From Pontibacter ruber (lineage in GTDB: Bacteria; Bacteroidota; Bacteroidia; Cytophagales; Hymenobacteraceae), in the NCBI RefSeq assembly GCF_023630205.1, contig NZ_JALPRR010000003.1:248001-312000 (forward strand): 64,000 bases of DNA, written 5' to 3'. The notes below the pieces were generated by a model. It had not been told where the DNA came from. It ran no database searches and worked only from the letters and a program-made list of their open reading frames with translations. The position numbers and the translations under genes were made by a program. The first letter of the stretch is position 1. Each line of letters starts with the position of its first letter. Positions 47,261-56,165 of the stretch are shown here, piece by piece.

Positions 47261-48322
47261 TCATGTTTCATTCCGGTCCACGTTATAGCCGAAGCGTTGG
47301 GAACGTTTTTCCCATTTGGTTCGTGCCCATTCCTGCAGGTCGGCCACGTCGTCCATCTCATCCATGATCTCGGCGCCAAGTAAGGTTTCGATCAGATCCT
47401 CCATCGATACAATGCCTGCAGTGCCGCCATACTCATCCACCACAATGGCAATGTGGTCTTTATTTTTCATCAGGTTGTTGAACAGCAAAGGAATAGGCAT
47501 GTGCTCGTGTACTACCTGTATCTTCCGCTTTATACTTTTCAACGGCAAGTTGCCTTGCTGCTGGATGATCTTCTGCATTACGTCATCTTTCAGAACATAG
47601 CCTGTAATGTTGTCGATGGAGGTGGAGTAGATGGGAATGCGGGAGTGGCGCAGGCTGGTAGCCTGTTTAAAAAAAGCAGCAATGGTCTGGTCTTCCTGTG
47701 CTCCGCTTATAACCGTGCGGGGCGTCATGATATGGCGTACCTGGATGTTGTTAAAGCTTAAGATGTTGTGTATGATCTTCGACTCGCCCATTTTTAAGAT
47801 TCCTTCTTTGATGCCGATCTCTGTCATGGCCGTAAAGTCGGCGCGGCTTAGTACACTTCGCTCTTTATCAGTCTTCAACCTTTTGGTGATAAACTGCGAC
47901 AGGAGGATGATCGGGTAAAGGGGCGAGTAGATCATGATCTTGAGCGTGCGCACGGTAAAAGGAGTAAGCTGCTTCCAGTAGTTGGCTCCAAGCGTTTTCG
48001 GTATTATCTCGGTTAGCAGCAGTATCACGATCGTCAGCGCTATAGAAACCAGCGTGAGGTACTCCTCGCCCCAAAGTTTTTGCGCCTGTGCACCCACACC
48101 AGCCGCTCCGATAGTATGAGCAAAGGTGTTGAGCGTAAGTATGGCTGCCAATGGCCTGTCGATGTTGTCTTTGAAGTGCTGCAGGTCCTTGCCAACCTCC
48201 GGCTTCTGCTGGCTGATGATGCTGGCATAAGAGGGTGTAATGCTTAGCAGCGTAGCCTCCAGCAGAGAGCACAAAAAAGACAAAATCAGGGCGATTGATA
48301 AGTATAGGAGTAATAAACCCAT
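47261..48322 (-). CDS. CNNM/HlyC-CorC-type membrane protein (DUF21 plus CBS pair)
   Basis: A 353-residue protein. A DUF21 transmembrane domain (about 1-175, four helices) precedes a Bateman module of two CBS domains at about 195-320 (VRHIMTPRTVISGAQEDQTI, HIAIVVDEYGGTAGIVSMEDLIETLLG). The C terminus is short, with no clear CorC_HlyC domain. The family is linked to magnesium/cobalt efflux or sodium-magnesium exchange, with CBS domains sensing nucleotides; older annotations call it hemolysin. It is apparently monocistronic and convergent with aceA. Confidence 0.9.
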   Translation of the reverse strand: MGLLLLYLSIALILSFLCSLLEATLLSITPSYASIISQQKPEVGKDLQHFKDNIDRPLAAILTLNTFAHTIGAAGVGAQAQKLWGEEYLTLVSIALTIVILLLTEIIPKTLGANYWKQLTPFTVRTLKIMIYSPLYPIILLSQFITKRLKTDKERSVLSRADFTAMTEIGIKEGILKMGESKIIHNILSFNNIQVRHIMTPRTVISGAQEDQTIAAFFKQATSLRHSRIPIYSTSIDNITGYVLKDDVMQKIIQQQGNLPLKSIKRKIQVVHEHMPIPLLFNNLMKNKDHIAIVVDEYGGTAGIVSMEDLIETLLGAEIMDEMDDVADLQEWARTKWEKRSQRFGYNVDRNET

Positions 48323-48381
48323 GCGTGGTTCAAAGGAGTTTCTAAAAGGTAAATCGGGTTAAAGCGTAATGCTTTCCATCG

Positions 48382-48783
48382 TTAATGCACCACCCGTAGT
48401 ATGGGCTCCGGCAATTGCTGATGGGTCTCATGATCGATGGTGAAGTAGCCAACCTGGCTGGGACCATAGCCCAGGTCCAGCTCCACGAATTTGTTTTGTT
48501 CCGGCAGCATACGGATTACTTCCTGCTGCAACTGCTCATACTGTTCCAGCAGCTGCTGCATTTTCTGCTCTGCCGCGTTTAGTTTCTCGTCATTCTGTTC
48601 GTCGGCTGTTGCTACGGGATGCTCTTCCTGGGCATGCGCTGCGCCGGCTACCTGCCAGTGGCGCTGCAGCGAAAGCAGCTCTACTTCCAGCAGCCTGATT
48701 TCGCGTTCTGTGTGCAGGTATTCTTTTACTTTTTCCTCCAGTGGCACCAGAGATTCGTCCATGTATTCGATCAGGTTTTCCAT
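48382..48783 (-). CDS. Hypothetical coiled-coil protein
   Basis: A 133-residue soluble, acidic protein with two predicted coiled-coil stretches (about 12-45 and 68-98, Gln/Leu/Glu heptads). A short C-terminal beta-like end, VGYFTIDHETHQQLPEPILRVV, follows. No signal peptide and no domain I recognise. Codon use matches its neighbours. It lies about 60 bp from the CNNM-type gene on the same strand and may be co-transcribed with it. Confidence 0.65.
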   Translation of the reverse strand: MENLIEYMDESLVPLEEKVKEYLHTEREIRLLEVELLSLQRHWQVAGAAHAQEEHPVATADEQNDEKLNAAEQKMQQLLEQYEQLQQEVIRMLPEQNKFVELDLGYGPSQVGYFTIDHETHQQLPEPILRVVH

Positions 48784-48874
48784 AGGTTTAAGGGGCTATA
48801 GTGTTGCTCTGTAACGTATACGCAGGCGCTGCATAATAATTTATACTTTGTTTCTGCAAAAAGCCCGGAGCAAT

Positions 48875-48911
48875 AACAGGCGGAAGTATGTGGGGCATAC
48901 ATCCGCCTGTT
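48875..48911. terminator. Hairpin after the aldehyde dehydrogenase gene
   Basis: AACAGGCGGA pairs with TCCGCCTGTT around an inner AGTATG/CATAC pair. It lies directly past the aldehyde dehydrogenase stop. A T run is clear only in the plus orientation. Confidence 0.6.
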
Positions 48912-48916
48912 TTATT

Positions 48917-50326
48917 CTATAGCCACTTAAAAGCTTTGCGTATGAGCGGAAGTTTATTTCCGTAGGGCGGGTAGCGGAGTGGCAAATCCAGCCAGGTGCC
49001 GCGCTTCACCACACTTTTCTGATTAGAGAACAGATCAAAGCTTTGCTGCCCGTGGTAGCTGCCCATGCCGCTGCTGCCTACCCCACCAAAAGGAAGGTTC
49101 GGGTTAATCAGGTGAGAGATCGTATCGTTAATACAGCCGCCTCCAAAATGTACCCGCTGCAACACTTCTTCCTGCAACTCCTGGCTTTGGGAGAAAAGGT
49201 AAAAAGCCAGCGGCCGCTCGTGTGCATTCACGGTTTGGATTACCTCTTCTATAGTGTTGAAAGTGAGCACCGGCAGCAAGGGGCCGAAAATTTCTTCCTG
49301 CATGATCGGGTGCTGCCACGTTACCTGGTCTACCACGGTAGGGGCGATGTAGCGGGCAGTGTCGTCGGTTTGTCCGCCAACTCTAACATGTACATCCTGC
49401 AGGTAACTGCTGAGCCGGTCGAAGTGGCGGTCGTTGATGATGCGGGCGTAATCCGGGCTGGACGCCGGATCCTCGCCATAGAACTGCGCGATCGTAAGCC
49501 GCAGCTGCTCGATCAGTTCTTCTTTTACCTGCTCGTGCACCAGTACGTAATCCGGGGCTACACACGTTTGCCCGGCATTCAGGAACTTGCCCCAGGCAAT
49601 GCGCCTTGCTGCCAGGTCCAGGTCTGCGTCTTCGGTAACTATTACCGGGCTTTTTCCGCCGAGCTCGAGCGTAACGGGTGTCAGGTGTTCCGCAGCTGCT
49701 TTCATCACAATGCGCCCTACGGGAGTGCTGCCCGTAAAAAAGATGTAGTTGAAGCGTTCTGCCAACAGGTGTTGCGTGGTGCGTACGCCACCTTCCACAG
49801 CCGAAACATAGCCTTCATCAAACGTAGCGTTTATAAGGCGGGCAATAACTTCGGAAGTAGCCGGGGTTAACTCCGATGGCTTTACGATGGCACAGTTGCC
49901 AGCTGCTATGGCTCCGATCAAAGGGTTGAGAACGAGTTGCAAGGGGTAGTTCCAGGGGCCGATGATCAGGGCAATGCCGTAAGGTTCGGAGTAGATGTAG
50001 CTGCGTGCCGGAAAGTTGACCAGCGTTTCCTTTACTTTGCGCGGCTTTACCCACTTGTTTAATTGTTTAAGTACAAGGCGCAATTCCTGCTCTACAAAAC
50101 CCACTTCGGTGGCAAAGCTTTCGAAGGCAGGTTTTCGGAAATCCTGGTACATGGCGTCGAAAAGCTCCTGCTCATGGCGGAGCAGGGCATCCAGCAGGCG
50201 GTTTAGCTGCTCCCTCCGGAATTCTACCGATAAGGTTTTGCCTGTTGCAAAGAAGCGACGTTGTTTTTCGACAAGGTTCTGGACGAGGTGTGATTCTAGT
50301 TCTAAGGGTGAAGCGGTTTGTTTCAT
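48917..50326 (-). CDS. Aldehyde dehydrogenase (class 3-like)
   Basis: A 469-residue NAD(P)-dependent aldehyde dehydrogenase. Motifs: the cofactor loop FFTGSTPVGRIV, the catalytic Glu in LELGGKSPVIV and the catalytic Cys in NAGQTCVAPDYVLV. The end region PFGGVGSSGMGSYHG is typical of the ALDH3/fatty-aldehyde group, which is about 30-40 residues shorter than other ALDHs. The ending GNKLPLIRKAFKWL could be a membrane-peripheral helix. The short-chain dehydrogenase gene starts just upstream (15 bp apart), suggesting an operon oxidising alcohols or aldehydes to acids. Confidence 0.94.
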   Translation of the reverse strand: MKQTASPLELESHLVQNLVEKQRRFFATGKTLSVEFRREQLNRLLDALLRHEQELFDAMYQDFRKPAFESFATEVGFVEQELRLVLKQLNKWVKPRKVKETLVNFPARSYIYSEPYGIALIIGPWNYPLQLVLNPLIGAIAAGNCAIVKPSELTPATSEVIARLINATFDEGYVSAVEGGVRTTQHLLAERFNYIFFTGSTPVGRIVMKAAAEHLTPVTLELGGKSPVIVTEDADLDLAARRIAWGKFLNAGQTCVAPDYVLVHEQVKEELIEQLRLTIAQFYGEDPASSPDYARIINDRHFDRLSSYLQDVHVRVGGQTDDTARYIAPTVVDQVTWQHPIMQEEIFGPLLPVLTFNTIEEVIQTVNAHERPLAFYLFSQSQELQEEVLQRVHFGGGCINDTISHLINPNLPFGGVGSSGMGSYHGQQSFDLFSNQKSVVKRGTWLDLPLRYPPYGNKLPLIRKAFKWL

Positions 50327-50341
50327 AGCGTATGCTTGGGG

Positions 50342-51202
50342 TTAGGGGGTTAGGGTGTCGGTAGCTCGCTTCTCCGGAACAGCAACAGGGCCAGGACGGC
50401 CCGAAAACTTATCCATCGAAGTATAAACCTTGAAGGTTTTGCCCACCACTGCGTCGAAAATGCGGGTAGGAAGTATACCCCGGAGCAGTGGCAGCAGGTT
50501 AACGATAAAAGGTTTGCGCAGGATGATCTTGTTCTCTTTTACAGCTTCCAGGATCGCGTTGGCTATGGTTTCGGGTTGCAGAATAGGCGTAAGCAGCGGT
50601 GCTTTTACCCCGGCGAACATACCGGTATCGATGTAGCTTGGGGTTACGGTGGTAACGTGCAGGTGGGGGCTCATCTGTTCAAGCTCCAGCCGCAGGCTTT
50701 CCGACCACCCGAGCACCGCCCATTTGCTGGCCGCGTACACGCTCATGCGGGGGTTAGGCAGCAGACTGGCCGCAGAAGCTATGTTCACTACATGGCCGTG
50801 GCCCTGCTGTAGCATAGCCGGCAGAAAAACCCGGGTAGCGGCCATGGCTCCCAGCACATTGATGTTGAGCGTACGCTCGATCTCAAAAAGCGAATGTTCA
50901 GCAAAGCGCTTGCCTACCACAATACCTGCATTGTTGATCAGGATGGATGGGGTGCCCGCTTCGCGCAGTACCCGGTCTGCTGTACGTTCCACTTCGGCCA
51001 GGTTGCCTATGTCCACCAGGTAGGGGTGTACCTGATAGCCCTGAGCTTCAAATTCAGCTGCGACCAGTTGCAGGTTTTCAGGGTTAATGTCCCAGATGAC
51101 CAAGCGGGAAGCACCCTGCTGCAGGCATTTCTGGCCCATCAGTTTGCCAATGCCGGAGGCGCCGCCGGTGATAAGTACAGTACTGTTGCTGATCCGGGTC
51201 AT
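50342..51202 (-). CDS. Short-chain dehydrogenase/reductase
   Basis: A 286-residue Rossmann enzyme of the classical SDR family. The cofactor motif is TGGASGIG (about 12-19), then NNAG (about 90-93) and the catalytic YAASK (about 157-161) with an upstream Ser in NIASAAS. The C-terminal extension (about 235-286) is hydrophobic, as in retinol dehydrogenase/DHRS-like SDRs, and may associate with membranes. The Asp in IWDINPE after the second strand suggests NAD rather than NADP. It is 15 bp upstream of the aldehyde dehydrogenase gene on the same strand and probably functions with it. Confidence 0.92.
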   Translation of the reverse strand: MTRISNSTVLITGGASGIGKLMGQKCLQQGASRLVIWDINPENLQLVAAEFEAQGYQVHPYLVDIGNLAEVERTADRVLREAGTPSILINNAGIVVGKRFAEHSLFEIERTLNINVLGAMAATRVFLPAMLQQGHGHVVNIASAASLLPNPRMSVYAASKWAVLGWSESLRLELEQMSPHLHVTTVTPSYIDTGMFAGVKAPLLTPILQPETIANAILEAVKENKIILRKPFIVNLLPLLRGILPTRIFDAVVGKTFKVYTSMDKFSGRPGPVAVPEKRATDTLTP

Positions 51203-51312
51203 TTAGCTAAAATTTGTTTTAAAAGAAAAAATCTTTCACCGGAATATACAGAACTCAAATCAAATATAAAAGTATAAGCGCAAGTTACTTCGGCGCGGAC
51301 AATTCAAATGTG

Positions 51313-51320
51313 TATCTTTG
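51313..51320 (+). promoter_or_regulatory. Bacteroidota -7 box for the HMG-CoA lyase operon
   Basis: TATCTTTG matches TAnnTTTG and lies 44 bp before the start codon. The -33 element is weak. Confidence 0.45.
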
Positions 51321-51364
51321 AAAGGCTGCCAACCGAACGGCGGCACCTGTAAGAATCCTGACCT

Positions 51365-52210
51365 ATGAAAATAATTGAGTGCCCGCGCGATGCCATGCAG
51401 GGGCTGAAGCAGTTCATTCCTACCGAAGTCAAGATCGACTACATCAACACCCTGCTGAAAGTGGGCTTCGACACGATCGATTTTGGCAGCTTCGTTTCTC
51501 CGAAAGCCATACCGCAAATGCGCGACACGGCCGAAGTGCTGGCCAACCTGGACCTGGATAACACCAGATCAAAGCTGCTGGCCATTATTGCCAATGTGCG
51601 CGGGGCAGAGGATGCAGCCCAGCACCAGCAGATAAATTACCTGGGTTTCCCGCTGTCGGTATCGGAAACGTTTCAGGAGCGCAACACCAACAAAAGTATA
51701 GCCGAGGCCATGGAGCAACTGGCACACATCCAGGACATCTGCGGACGGCACGATAAATCGCTGGTTACCTACATCTCGATGGGTTTTGGCAACCCCTACG
51801 GAGATCCATGGAATGCAGAAACGGTGATCCGGTTTGTGGAGGACCTGGATAAGCTGGGCGTAAAGATCATCTCGCTTTCGGACACCATCGGCATGTCGAA
51901 CCCGGAGATCATCACCTACCTGTTCGGAAGCCTGATCCCGGCGTTCCCGCACATTGAGTTTGGCGCGCACCTGCACACCACACCTGCTACCTGGCAGGAG
52001 AAAGTGGACGCCGCCTACAACGCCGGCTGCCTTCGCTTTGACGGGGCCATCCGGGGGTATGGCGGTTGCCCGATGGCCAAGGACGAACTGGTGGGCAACA
52101 TGGCTACAGAAAATCTGGTCGGCTATTTCGAAAATAAAGGTTTAAATTTGGAGTTGAACAAAGAGGCATTTCAGGCGGCAATGGCGCAGTCTGTAGCTGT
52201 CTTTTCCTGA
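51365..52210 (+). CDS. Hydroxymethylglutaryl-CoA lyase
   Basis: Cleaves HMG-CoA to acetoacetate and acetyl-CoA in leucine and ketone-body catabolism. The 281-residue DRE-TIM barrel enzyme begins IIECPRDAMQGLKQFIP, where the usual E-V-x-RD/GLQ motif is IECPRDAMQG. SLSDTIGMSNP and GAHLHTTPATW follow, then the catalytic Cys-containing GAIRGYGGCPMAKDELVGN. This signature separates HMG-CoA lyases from isopropylmalate or citramalate synthases. It is 2 bp from a LutA-like Fe-S gene and therefore operonic with it. Confidence 0.93.
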   Translation: MKIIECPRDAMQGLKQFIPTEVKIDYINTLLKVGFDTIDFGSFVSPKAIPQMRDTAEVLANLDLDNTRSKLLAIIANVRGAEDAAQHQQINYLGFPLSVSETFQERNTNKSIAEAMEQLAHIQDICGRHDKSLVTYISMGFGNPYGDPWNAETVIRFVEDLDKLGVKIISLSDTIGMSNPEIITYLFGSLIPAFPHIEFGAHLHTTPATWQEKVDAAYNAGCLRFDGAIRGYGGCPMAKDELVGNMATENLVGYFENKGLNLELNKEAFQAAMAQSVAVFS

Positions 52211-52212
52211 TT

Positions 52213-52950
52213 ATGGCAAGAACAATCGTAGATATTTTTATACCCTGCTTCGTGGACCAGCTGTTCCCGGAAACAGGCATGAACATGGTAAAAGTGCTGG
52301 AGCGCGTAGGCTGCGAGGTAAACTATAACCCCAACCAGACCTGCTGCGGACAACCTGCTTTTAACGCCGGCTTTTTTGACGAAGCCCGCGAGGTAGCCAC
52401 CAAATTCCTGGATGATTTCTCGAACGAGACCTCGCATTACATCGTGGCGCCATCGGCATCGTGCGTGGGTATGGTGCGCAACGCCTACCAGGATATTTTT
52501 GTGAAGTCGTCGAACCTGGTGAAGTACCGCACCATGCAGAAGAAAGTATACGAGTTTACCGAGTTTCTGACAGATGTGCTGGGCGTAACCAGTATACCGG
52601 GTGCTTCGCTGCCGGGCGTGTACACCTACCACGATTCGTGCAGCGCTTTGCGTGAGTGCCACATCAAAGCAGGGCCGCGTGCACTGCTGAGCAACGTGGA
52701 AGGGCTGGATCTGGTGGAGATGGTAGACAACGAAACCTGCTGTGGCTTTGGCGGTACCTTCGCTGTTAAGTTCGAAGCCATCTCCGTGGCAATGGCCGAG
52801 CAGAAAGTAGAAAACGCCCTGGCTACCGGCGCGGATTACATTGTATCCACAGACAGCAGCTGCCTGATGCACCTGGAGGCCTACATCCAGAAGCAGAAAA
52901 AGCCGATCAGAACAATGCACATCGCTGACGTGCTGGCGAGTGGGTGGTAA
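52213..52950 (+). CDS. (Fe-S)-binding oxidoreductase subunit, LutA/YkgE/LldE type
   Basis: A 245-residue protein with two CCG domains: PNQTCCGQP at about 39-47 and NETCCGFGGTF at about 176-186, plus upstream DIFIPCFVDQLFPETGM. LutA proteins belong to the LutABC L-lactate oxidation complex, and related CCG proteins serve other electron-transfer dehydrogenases. Genes for LutB and LutC are not visible downstream, where a terminator follows, so the partner is elsewhere or the role differs. It is co-transcribed with HMG-CoA lyase, which is unusual. Confidence 0.9.
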   Translation: MARTIVDIFIPCFVDQLFPETGMNMVKVLERVGCEVNYNPNQTCCGQPAFNAGFFDEAREVATKFLDDFSNETSHYIVAPSASCVGMVRNAYQDIFVKSSNLVKYRTMQKKVYEFTEFLTDVLGVTSIPGASLPGVYTYHDSCSALRECHIKAGPRALLSNVEGLDLVEMVDNETCCGFGGTFAVKFEAISVAMAEQKVENALATGADYIVSTDSSCLMHLEAYIQKQKKPIRTMHIADVLASGW

Positions 52951-52987
52951 AGTATAGACGCTTGACGTAAGACGTTAGATATTATAG

Positions 52988-53031
52988 AAACAGCAGCGGC
53001 CTCACTTAATTAGGTGAGGCCGCTGCTGTTT
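52988..53031 (+). terminator. Terminator of the HMG-CoA lyase - LutA operon
   Basis: A perfect 18-bp stem (52988-53005 with 53014-53031) followed by T residues. It separates the operon from the convergent beta-barrel gene. Confidence 0.92.
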
Positions 53032-53047
53032 TTGAGGAAGTGTTTAT

Positions 53048-53749
53048 TTACTTTCTCAGAAAATAGGTCATACCAAAGTTCACATTCATACTTGAGAAGT
53101 CAAGTTTCACCACATTGGATTTATAAGGTTGAGAGCCAAAATCAGGATTTGCAGAGAGAAATTTGTGGCGGGTATAAGAAAGGGCTCCAAGATTTGCGGA
53201 GAATCCTAAGTTTTTTAATGCAAAATACGTCAGGCCGGGAGACAGGGCTGTATAAAAATTCGTTTCCTCCTCCTTATGATCAACTATTTCGTTCACGTTT
53301 CTTCCACGAGTAAGCTTTAGGTGCCTGTTACTTATTCCAGCAGAAAGTGTGAAGTGAGCCGCAAGTTTTCCTGTCAGATACTTATACTGCCTGGCATATA
53401 CCCTGTAGTCTATTTTATGCTCATCGTAGCTAGAATAAGTTTCGTCCCAGGGATGATCAATTGGTTTGTCTAGCCTAAAACCTTCCCACCAATCTTCATG
53501 ATTATCCTGGTATATGTAAAGTATAGCCCCTAACTCCAGGTTGTCTTTTACAAAGCCGCCAATAGAAGGCGCTAACGTTGTTGTTCTTATCCTGCCAAAC
53601 ATACTCCCTTGCTCCACGAATTCTGAACGATGTTTGACCTGCCAGTGGGCAAGGGTTCCTGTAAAAGTAATGGTGCCTTTCGTGGTCTGAGCCCTTGTGT
53701 TCACAGAAAGCAATGTTACAAACACGAATAGTAGTAGCCTCTTCATCAT
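53048..53749 (-). CDS. Outer membrane beta-barrel protein (paralogue A)
   Basis: A 233-residue secreted protein with a signal peptide (MMKRLLLFVFVTLLSVNTRA). The mature chain starts QTTKGTITFTGTL and shows repeated 8-12-residue amphipathic strands ending FGMTYFLRK, with a C-terminal aromatic pattern typical of barrels. The base composition is more AT-rich than the core genes. It lies 7 bp downstream of a paralogue with the same QTTKGT mature start, so the two form a tandem duplicate operon. The function is not recognisable, beyond a small OmpA- or OMP_b-brl-like barrel. Confidence 0.75.
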   Translation of the reverse strand: MMKRLLLFVFVTLLSVNTRAQTTKGTITFTGTLAHWQVKHRSEFVEQGSMFGRIRTTTLAPSIGGFVKDNLELGAILYIYQDNHEDWWEGFRLDKPIDHPWDETYSSYDEHKIDYRVYARQYKYLTGKLAAHFTLSAGISNRHLKLTRGRNVNEIVDHKEEETNFYTALSPGLTYFALKNLGFSANLGALSYTRHKFLSANPDFGSQPYKSNVVKLDFSSMNVNFGMTYFLRK

Positions 53750-53756
53750 GAACTCG

Positions 53757-54395
53757 TTAACGCACTATGAAATAATTTAACCCGAACTGAAGCGAGTTCA
53801 ATGAGATGTCAGCCCCAAAAGTTTCAGAGCTACTGTAGAATGCCCCTTCAACACTATTAACTGGTTTTTCTTTGCTGTTAAGATAATAGATAGCTGAGTA
53901 CGAGATGAAAGCACCTAGTTTAGGTGTAACAGTGTATAAAAAGCCAGGAGTGAGTTTTGTGTTGAAATAGTTTGTATTATGGGTTTTGACTTCTGAAGGG
54001 TACTCTTCGCCTTTGCGTTTTATTCCACCAAAACCGGCTCCAGCCATCACCGTCCCATAGAGGTATAGTTTCTCCTCGAGTGCAACATATTTAGTAGTAT
54101 AGATAGACAATCCAATGCTTTGGGCCTTTGAAAAGTTTTCTGTTTCGTTGTAATAGTAGCTGTCTTGAGAATGAGAAAGATTTAGCGCTGCCCCCACTTC
54201 TGTTCTATCTTTGATAAAATAACCTACATAAGGATTTAGGCTGATTCTCCTATACCGAGATGAGTTGTTATCACGCTTACTCCCTTCATTAAAAAAACTT
54301 ACAGTACCTCCTATAGCCACAGTACCCTTTGTCGTTTGTGCAAATGCCCCGGTGCCCAGTAGCGTCAGCGCTGCGGCTGCTAATAATTTCTTCAT
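53757..54395 (-). CDS. Outer membrane beta-barrel protein (paralogue B)
   Basis: A 212-residue secreted barrel. I choose the ATG at 54395, which gives a clean signal peptide (MKKLLAAAALTLLGTGAFA); the open frame upstream lacks a leader. The mature start QTTKGTVAIGGTV repeats that of the neighbour. Both share a strand-rich body and the C-terminal FGLNYFIVR/FGMTYFLRK pattern. A -7 box TATCTTTG lies about 30 bp before the start. It is AT-richer than the surrounding core genes. The cargo or function is unknown. Confidence 0.78.
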   Translation of the reverse strand: MKKLLAAAALTLLGTGAFAQTTKGTVAIGGTVSFFNEGSKRDNNSSRYRRISLNPYVGYFIKDRTEVGAALNLSHSQDSYYYNETENFSKAQSIGLSIYTTKYVALEEKLYLYGTVMAGAGFGGIKRKGEEYPSEVKTHNTNYFNTKLTPGFLYTVTPKLGAFISYSAIYYLNSKEKPVNSVEGAFYSSSETFGADISLNSLQFGLNYFIVR

Positions 54396-55258
54396 GTTTG
54401 TTTTTATAGTTGGAAGATGTAAAACAAAGATAGAATTAATTATATATACTAAAAGAACTATTGAAGAAAGGTGAGCTTTATGTAGGAAACTCAGCACAGA
54501 AAACGCGTTCTTGACTGCTGAGTAACATTCTGAAAAAATACAATTATTTAAAAGCAAACGGCTAGTATAAATACGTAAGGGATTTCGGCAAACACTTGAA
54601 TTGCAGAGATAATGCCTATTTTGTACCTCAAGCATCTACTCTGCTTGGTGGCAGGGCGTATAAGCAGGTAACGGTTCTACAGAAGCAGGCTTTCAGGAAA
54701 AGACGTTCGGTTGGTTGAGTCTTTCCTGCATCAATTTTAAGAAACTTGATGGTAGCATGTTGGAAAACAGAAGCATTGTATAACCGCTTATTGTTGAAAT
54801 CGTGGCAAGGCCGCCCTTATTTGGGTGCTAAGGGCGGTACTTCCATGTACAGGTTATGGGAGCCAGTGAAAATGGTTGAGCTAACAGGTGGTTGGAGCTG
54901 GCTCCCCTAACTTTTATTAAACATAACTTTCTTCCTTTACCATGCAGCAGGAAAAAGTATGCTTCTACACGTTTCGCGTTCTATACTTGTTGTGCCTTCC
55001 TTTCTTTTTGCTCTTCTCTGCCGACGTTCCGGGCTGTTTTATTAAAAGCGTGCACGATAAGTATGCAAACACTTATTCAGATGCAAATGCGTATAAAGCC
55101 TCGATACAAACCAGGTGGAACTGGTTTGAAAAATGTCCAATTTATGTTGCTTAGGCTTGAGACAGAAGAGGACAGGAATAGGTCTGCCAGAGCAGCTGTT
55201 ACCAAAACCAACCCAAAGTAGGTAACTGAAACCGGCAGGCTGTTGAATAGAAAGAAAA
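54396..55258. other. Long AT-rich non-coding stretch
   Basis: About 860 bp without a gene I trust. A 70-codon frame at 54942-55154 (+) begins with a leader-like hydrophobic segment and could be a small secreted peptide, but support is weak. A hairpin CCGCCCTTA...TAAGGGCGG lies at 54811-54837. A -7 box for the minus-strand gene is at 54425-54432. It could hold decayed DNA from an insertion. Confidence 0.5.
54425..54432 (-). promoter_or_regulatory. Bacteroidota -7 box for the tandem barrel genes
   Basis: On the minus strand TATCTTTG (TAnnTTTG) is 29 bp upstream of the ATG at 54395. A TTCTTTT stretch about 18 bp upstream could be the -33 element. Confidence 0.55.
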
Positions 55259-56143
55259 ATGAAGCACCTGTTAGAAGAAGAGAAAAAGATAAACTGCAGG
55301 CCCGTTCGCAAGTCGCTGAAAGAGTATGCGCGTGGCATAGCCGGGGGACTGTTGTTTAGTTTTCCGTTGCTCTTTACGATGGAAGTATGGTGGGCCGGAT
55401 TTATGGCTACGCCTATGCAGCTGTTGCTGCTGGTAGTGGTAACGTACGTGCTGCTGCTGGGATATAACCGCTACGCAGGGCTGCGGGCAGATACTTCGTG
55501 GCGCACCATCATCATCGATTCGGTGGAGGAAATGGGTATCGGTATCCTGATCTCGTTCCTGGTATTGCTTATGCTAAACCGCATTCAGTTCCACGATATG
55601 GCGCTGGAGGAGATCATGGGCAAAACGATCATCGAAGCCATGGTTGTCTCCATTGGGGTGTCGATTGGAACAGCGCAGCTTGGCGTTAGCAGCGAAGACG
55701 ACGAATCCAGGCCTGAGGAGGAAACGAATGATGCATCCGGTACAAAGTGGTCGCTGGATATGGGGCTGGTGGTGCTTGCTTTTTGCGGGGCCATTATTGT
55801 TGGAGGCAATGTGGCACCTACTGAAGAAGTAGTGATGCTGGCCGTAGAAGCGGAGGCTATCCACCTGCTGGTAATGGCACTTGCTTCGCTGTTTATCAGC
55901 GTAGTAGTTGTGTTCTTCAGCGACTTTAAAGGGTCTGTAGAGAAGGCACCTGACAACCTGGTCTACGGTCTTATAGTGGATACCTGCGTCAGCTATGTGG
56001 TAGCACTTGCGGCCTCCGCATTTAGCCTGTGGTTTTTCGGGCGCTTTGATGGGGTGAGCTTTGACGTAGCTGTTGCCGAATGCATCGTATTGGGAGTGCT
56101 GGCATCCTTAGGCGCCTCAGCCGGAAGGCTGCTGATCAGGTAA
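55259..56143 (+). CDS. TIGR02587 (DUF2391) family integral membrane protein
   Basis: A 294-residue polytopic membrane protein with about seven helices. The family segment LKEYARGIAGGLLFSFPLL is followed by TMEVWW at about residues 20-44; SWRTIIIDSVEEMGIGILISF and GKTIIEAMVVSIGVSIGTAQLG come later. The family function is unknown. It is the first of three tightly packed genes: a TIGR02588 gene follows after 22 bp and a cyanophycinase after another 7 bp. TIGR02587 and TIGR02588 are known to co-occur, so they probably form a membrane complex. Confidence 0.88.
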   Translation: MKHLLEEEKKINCRPVRKSLKEYARGIAGGLLFSFPLLFTMEVWWAGFMATPMQLLLLVVVTYVLLLGYNRYAGLRADTSWRTIIIDSVEEMGIGILISFLVLLMLNRIQFHDMALEEIMGKTIIEAMVVSIGVSIGTAQLGVSSEDDESRPEEETNDASGTKWSLDMGLVVLAFCGAIIVGGNVAPTEEVVMLAVEAEAIHLLVMALASLFISVVVVFFSDFKGSVEKAPDNLVYGLIVDTCVSYVVALAASAFSLWFFGRFDGVSFDVAVAECIVLGVLASLGASAGRLLIR

Positions 56144-56165
56144 CATCGGATCACATTGATTTGAA

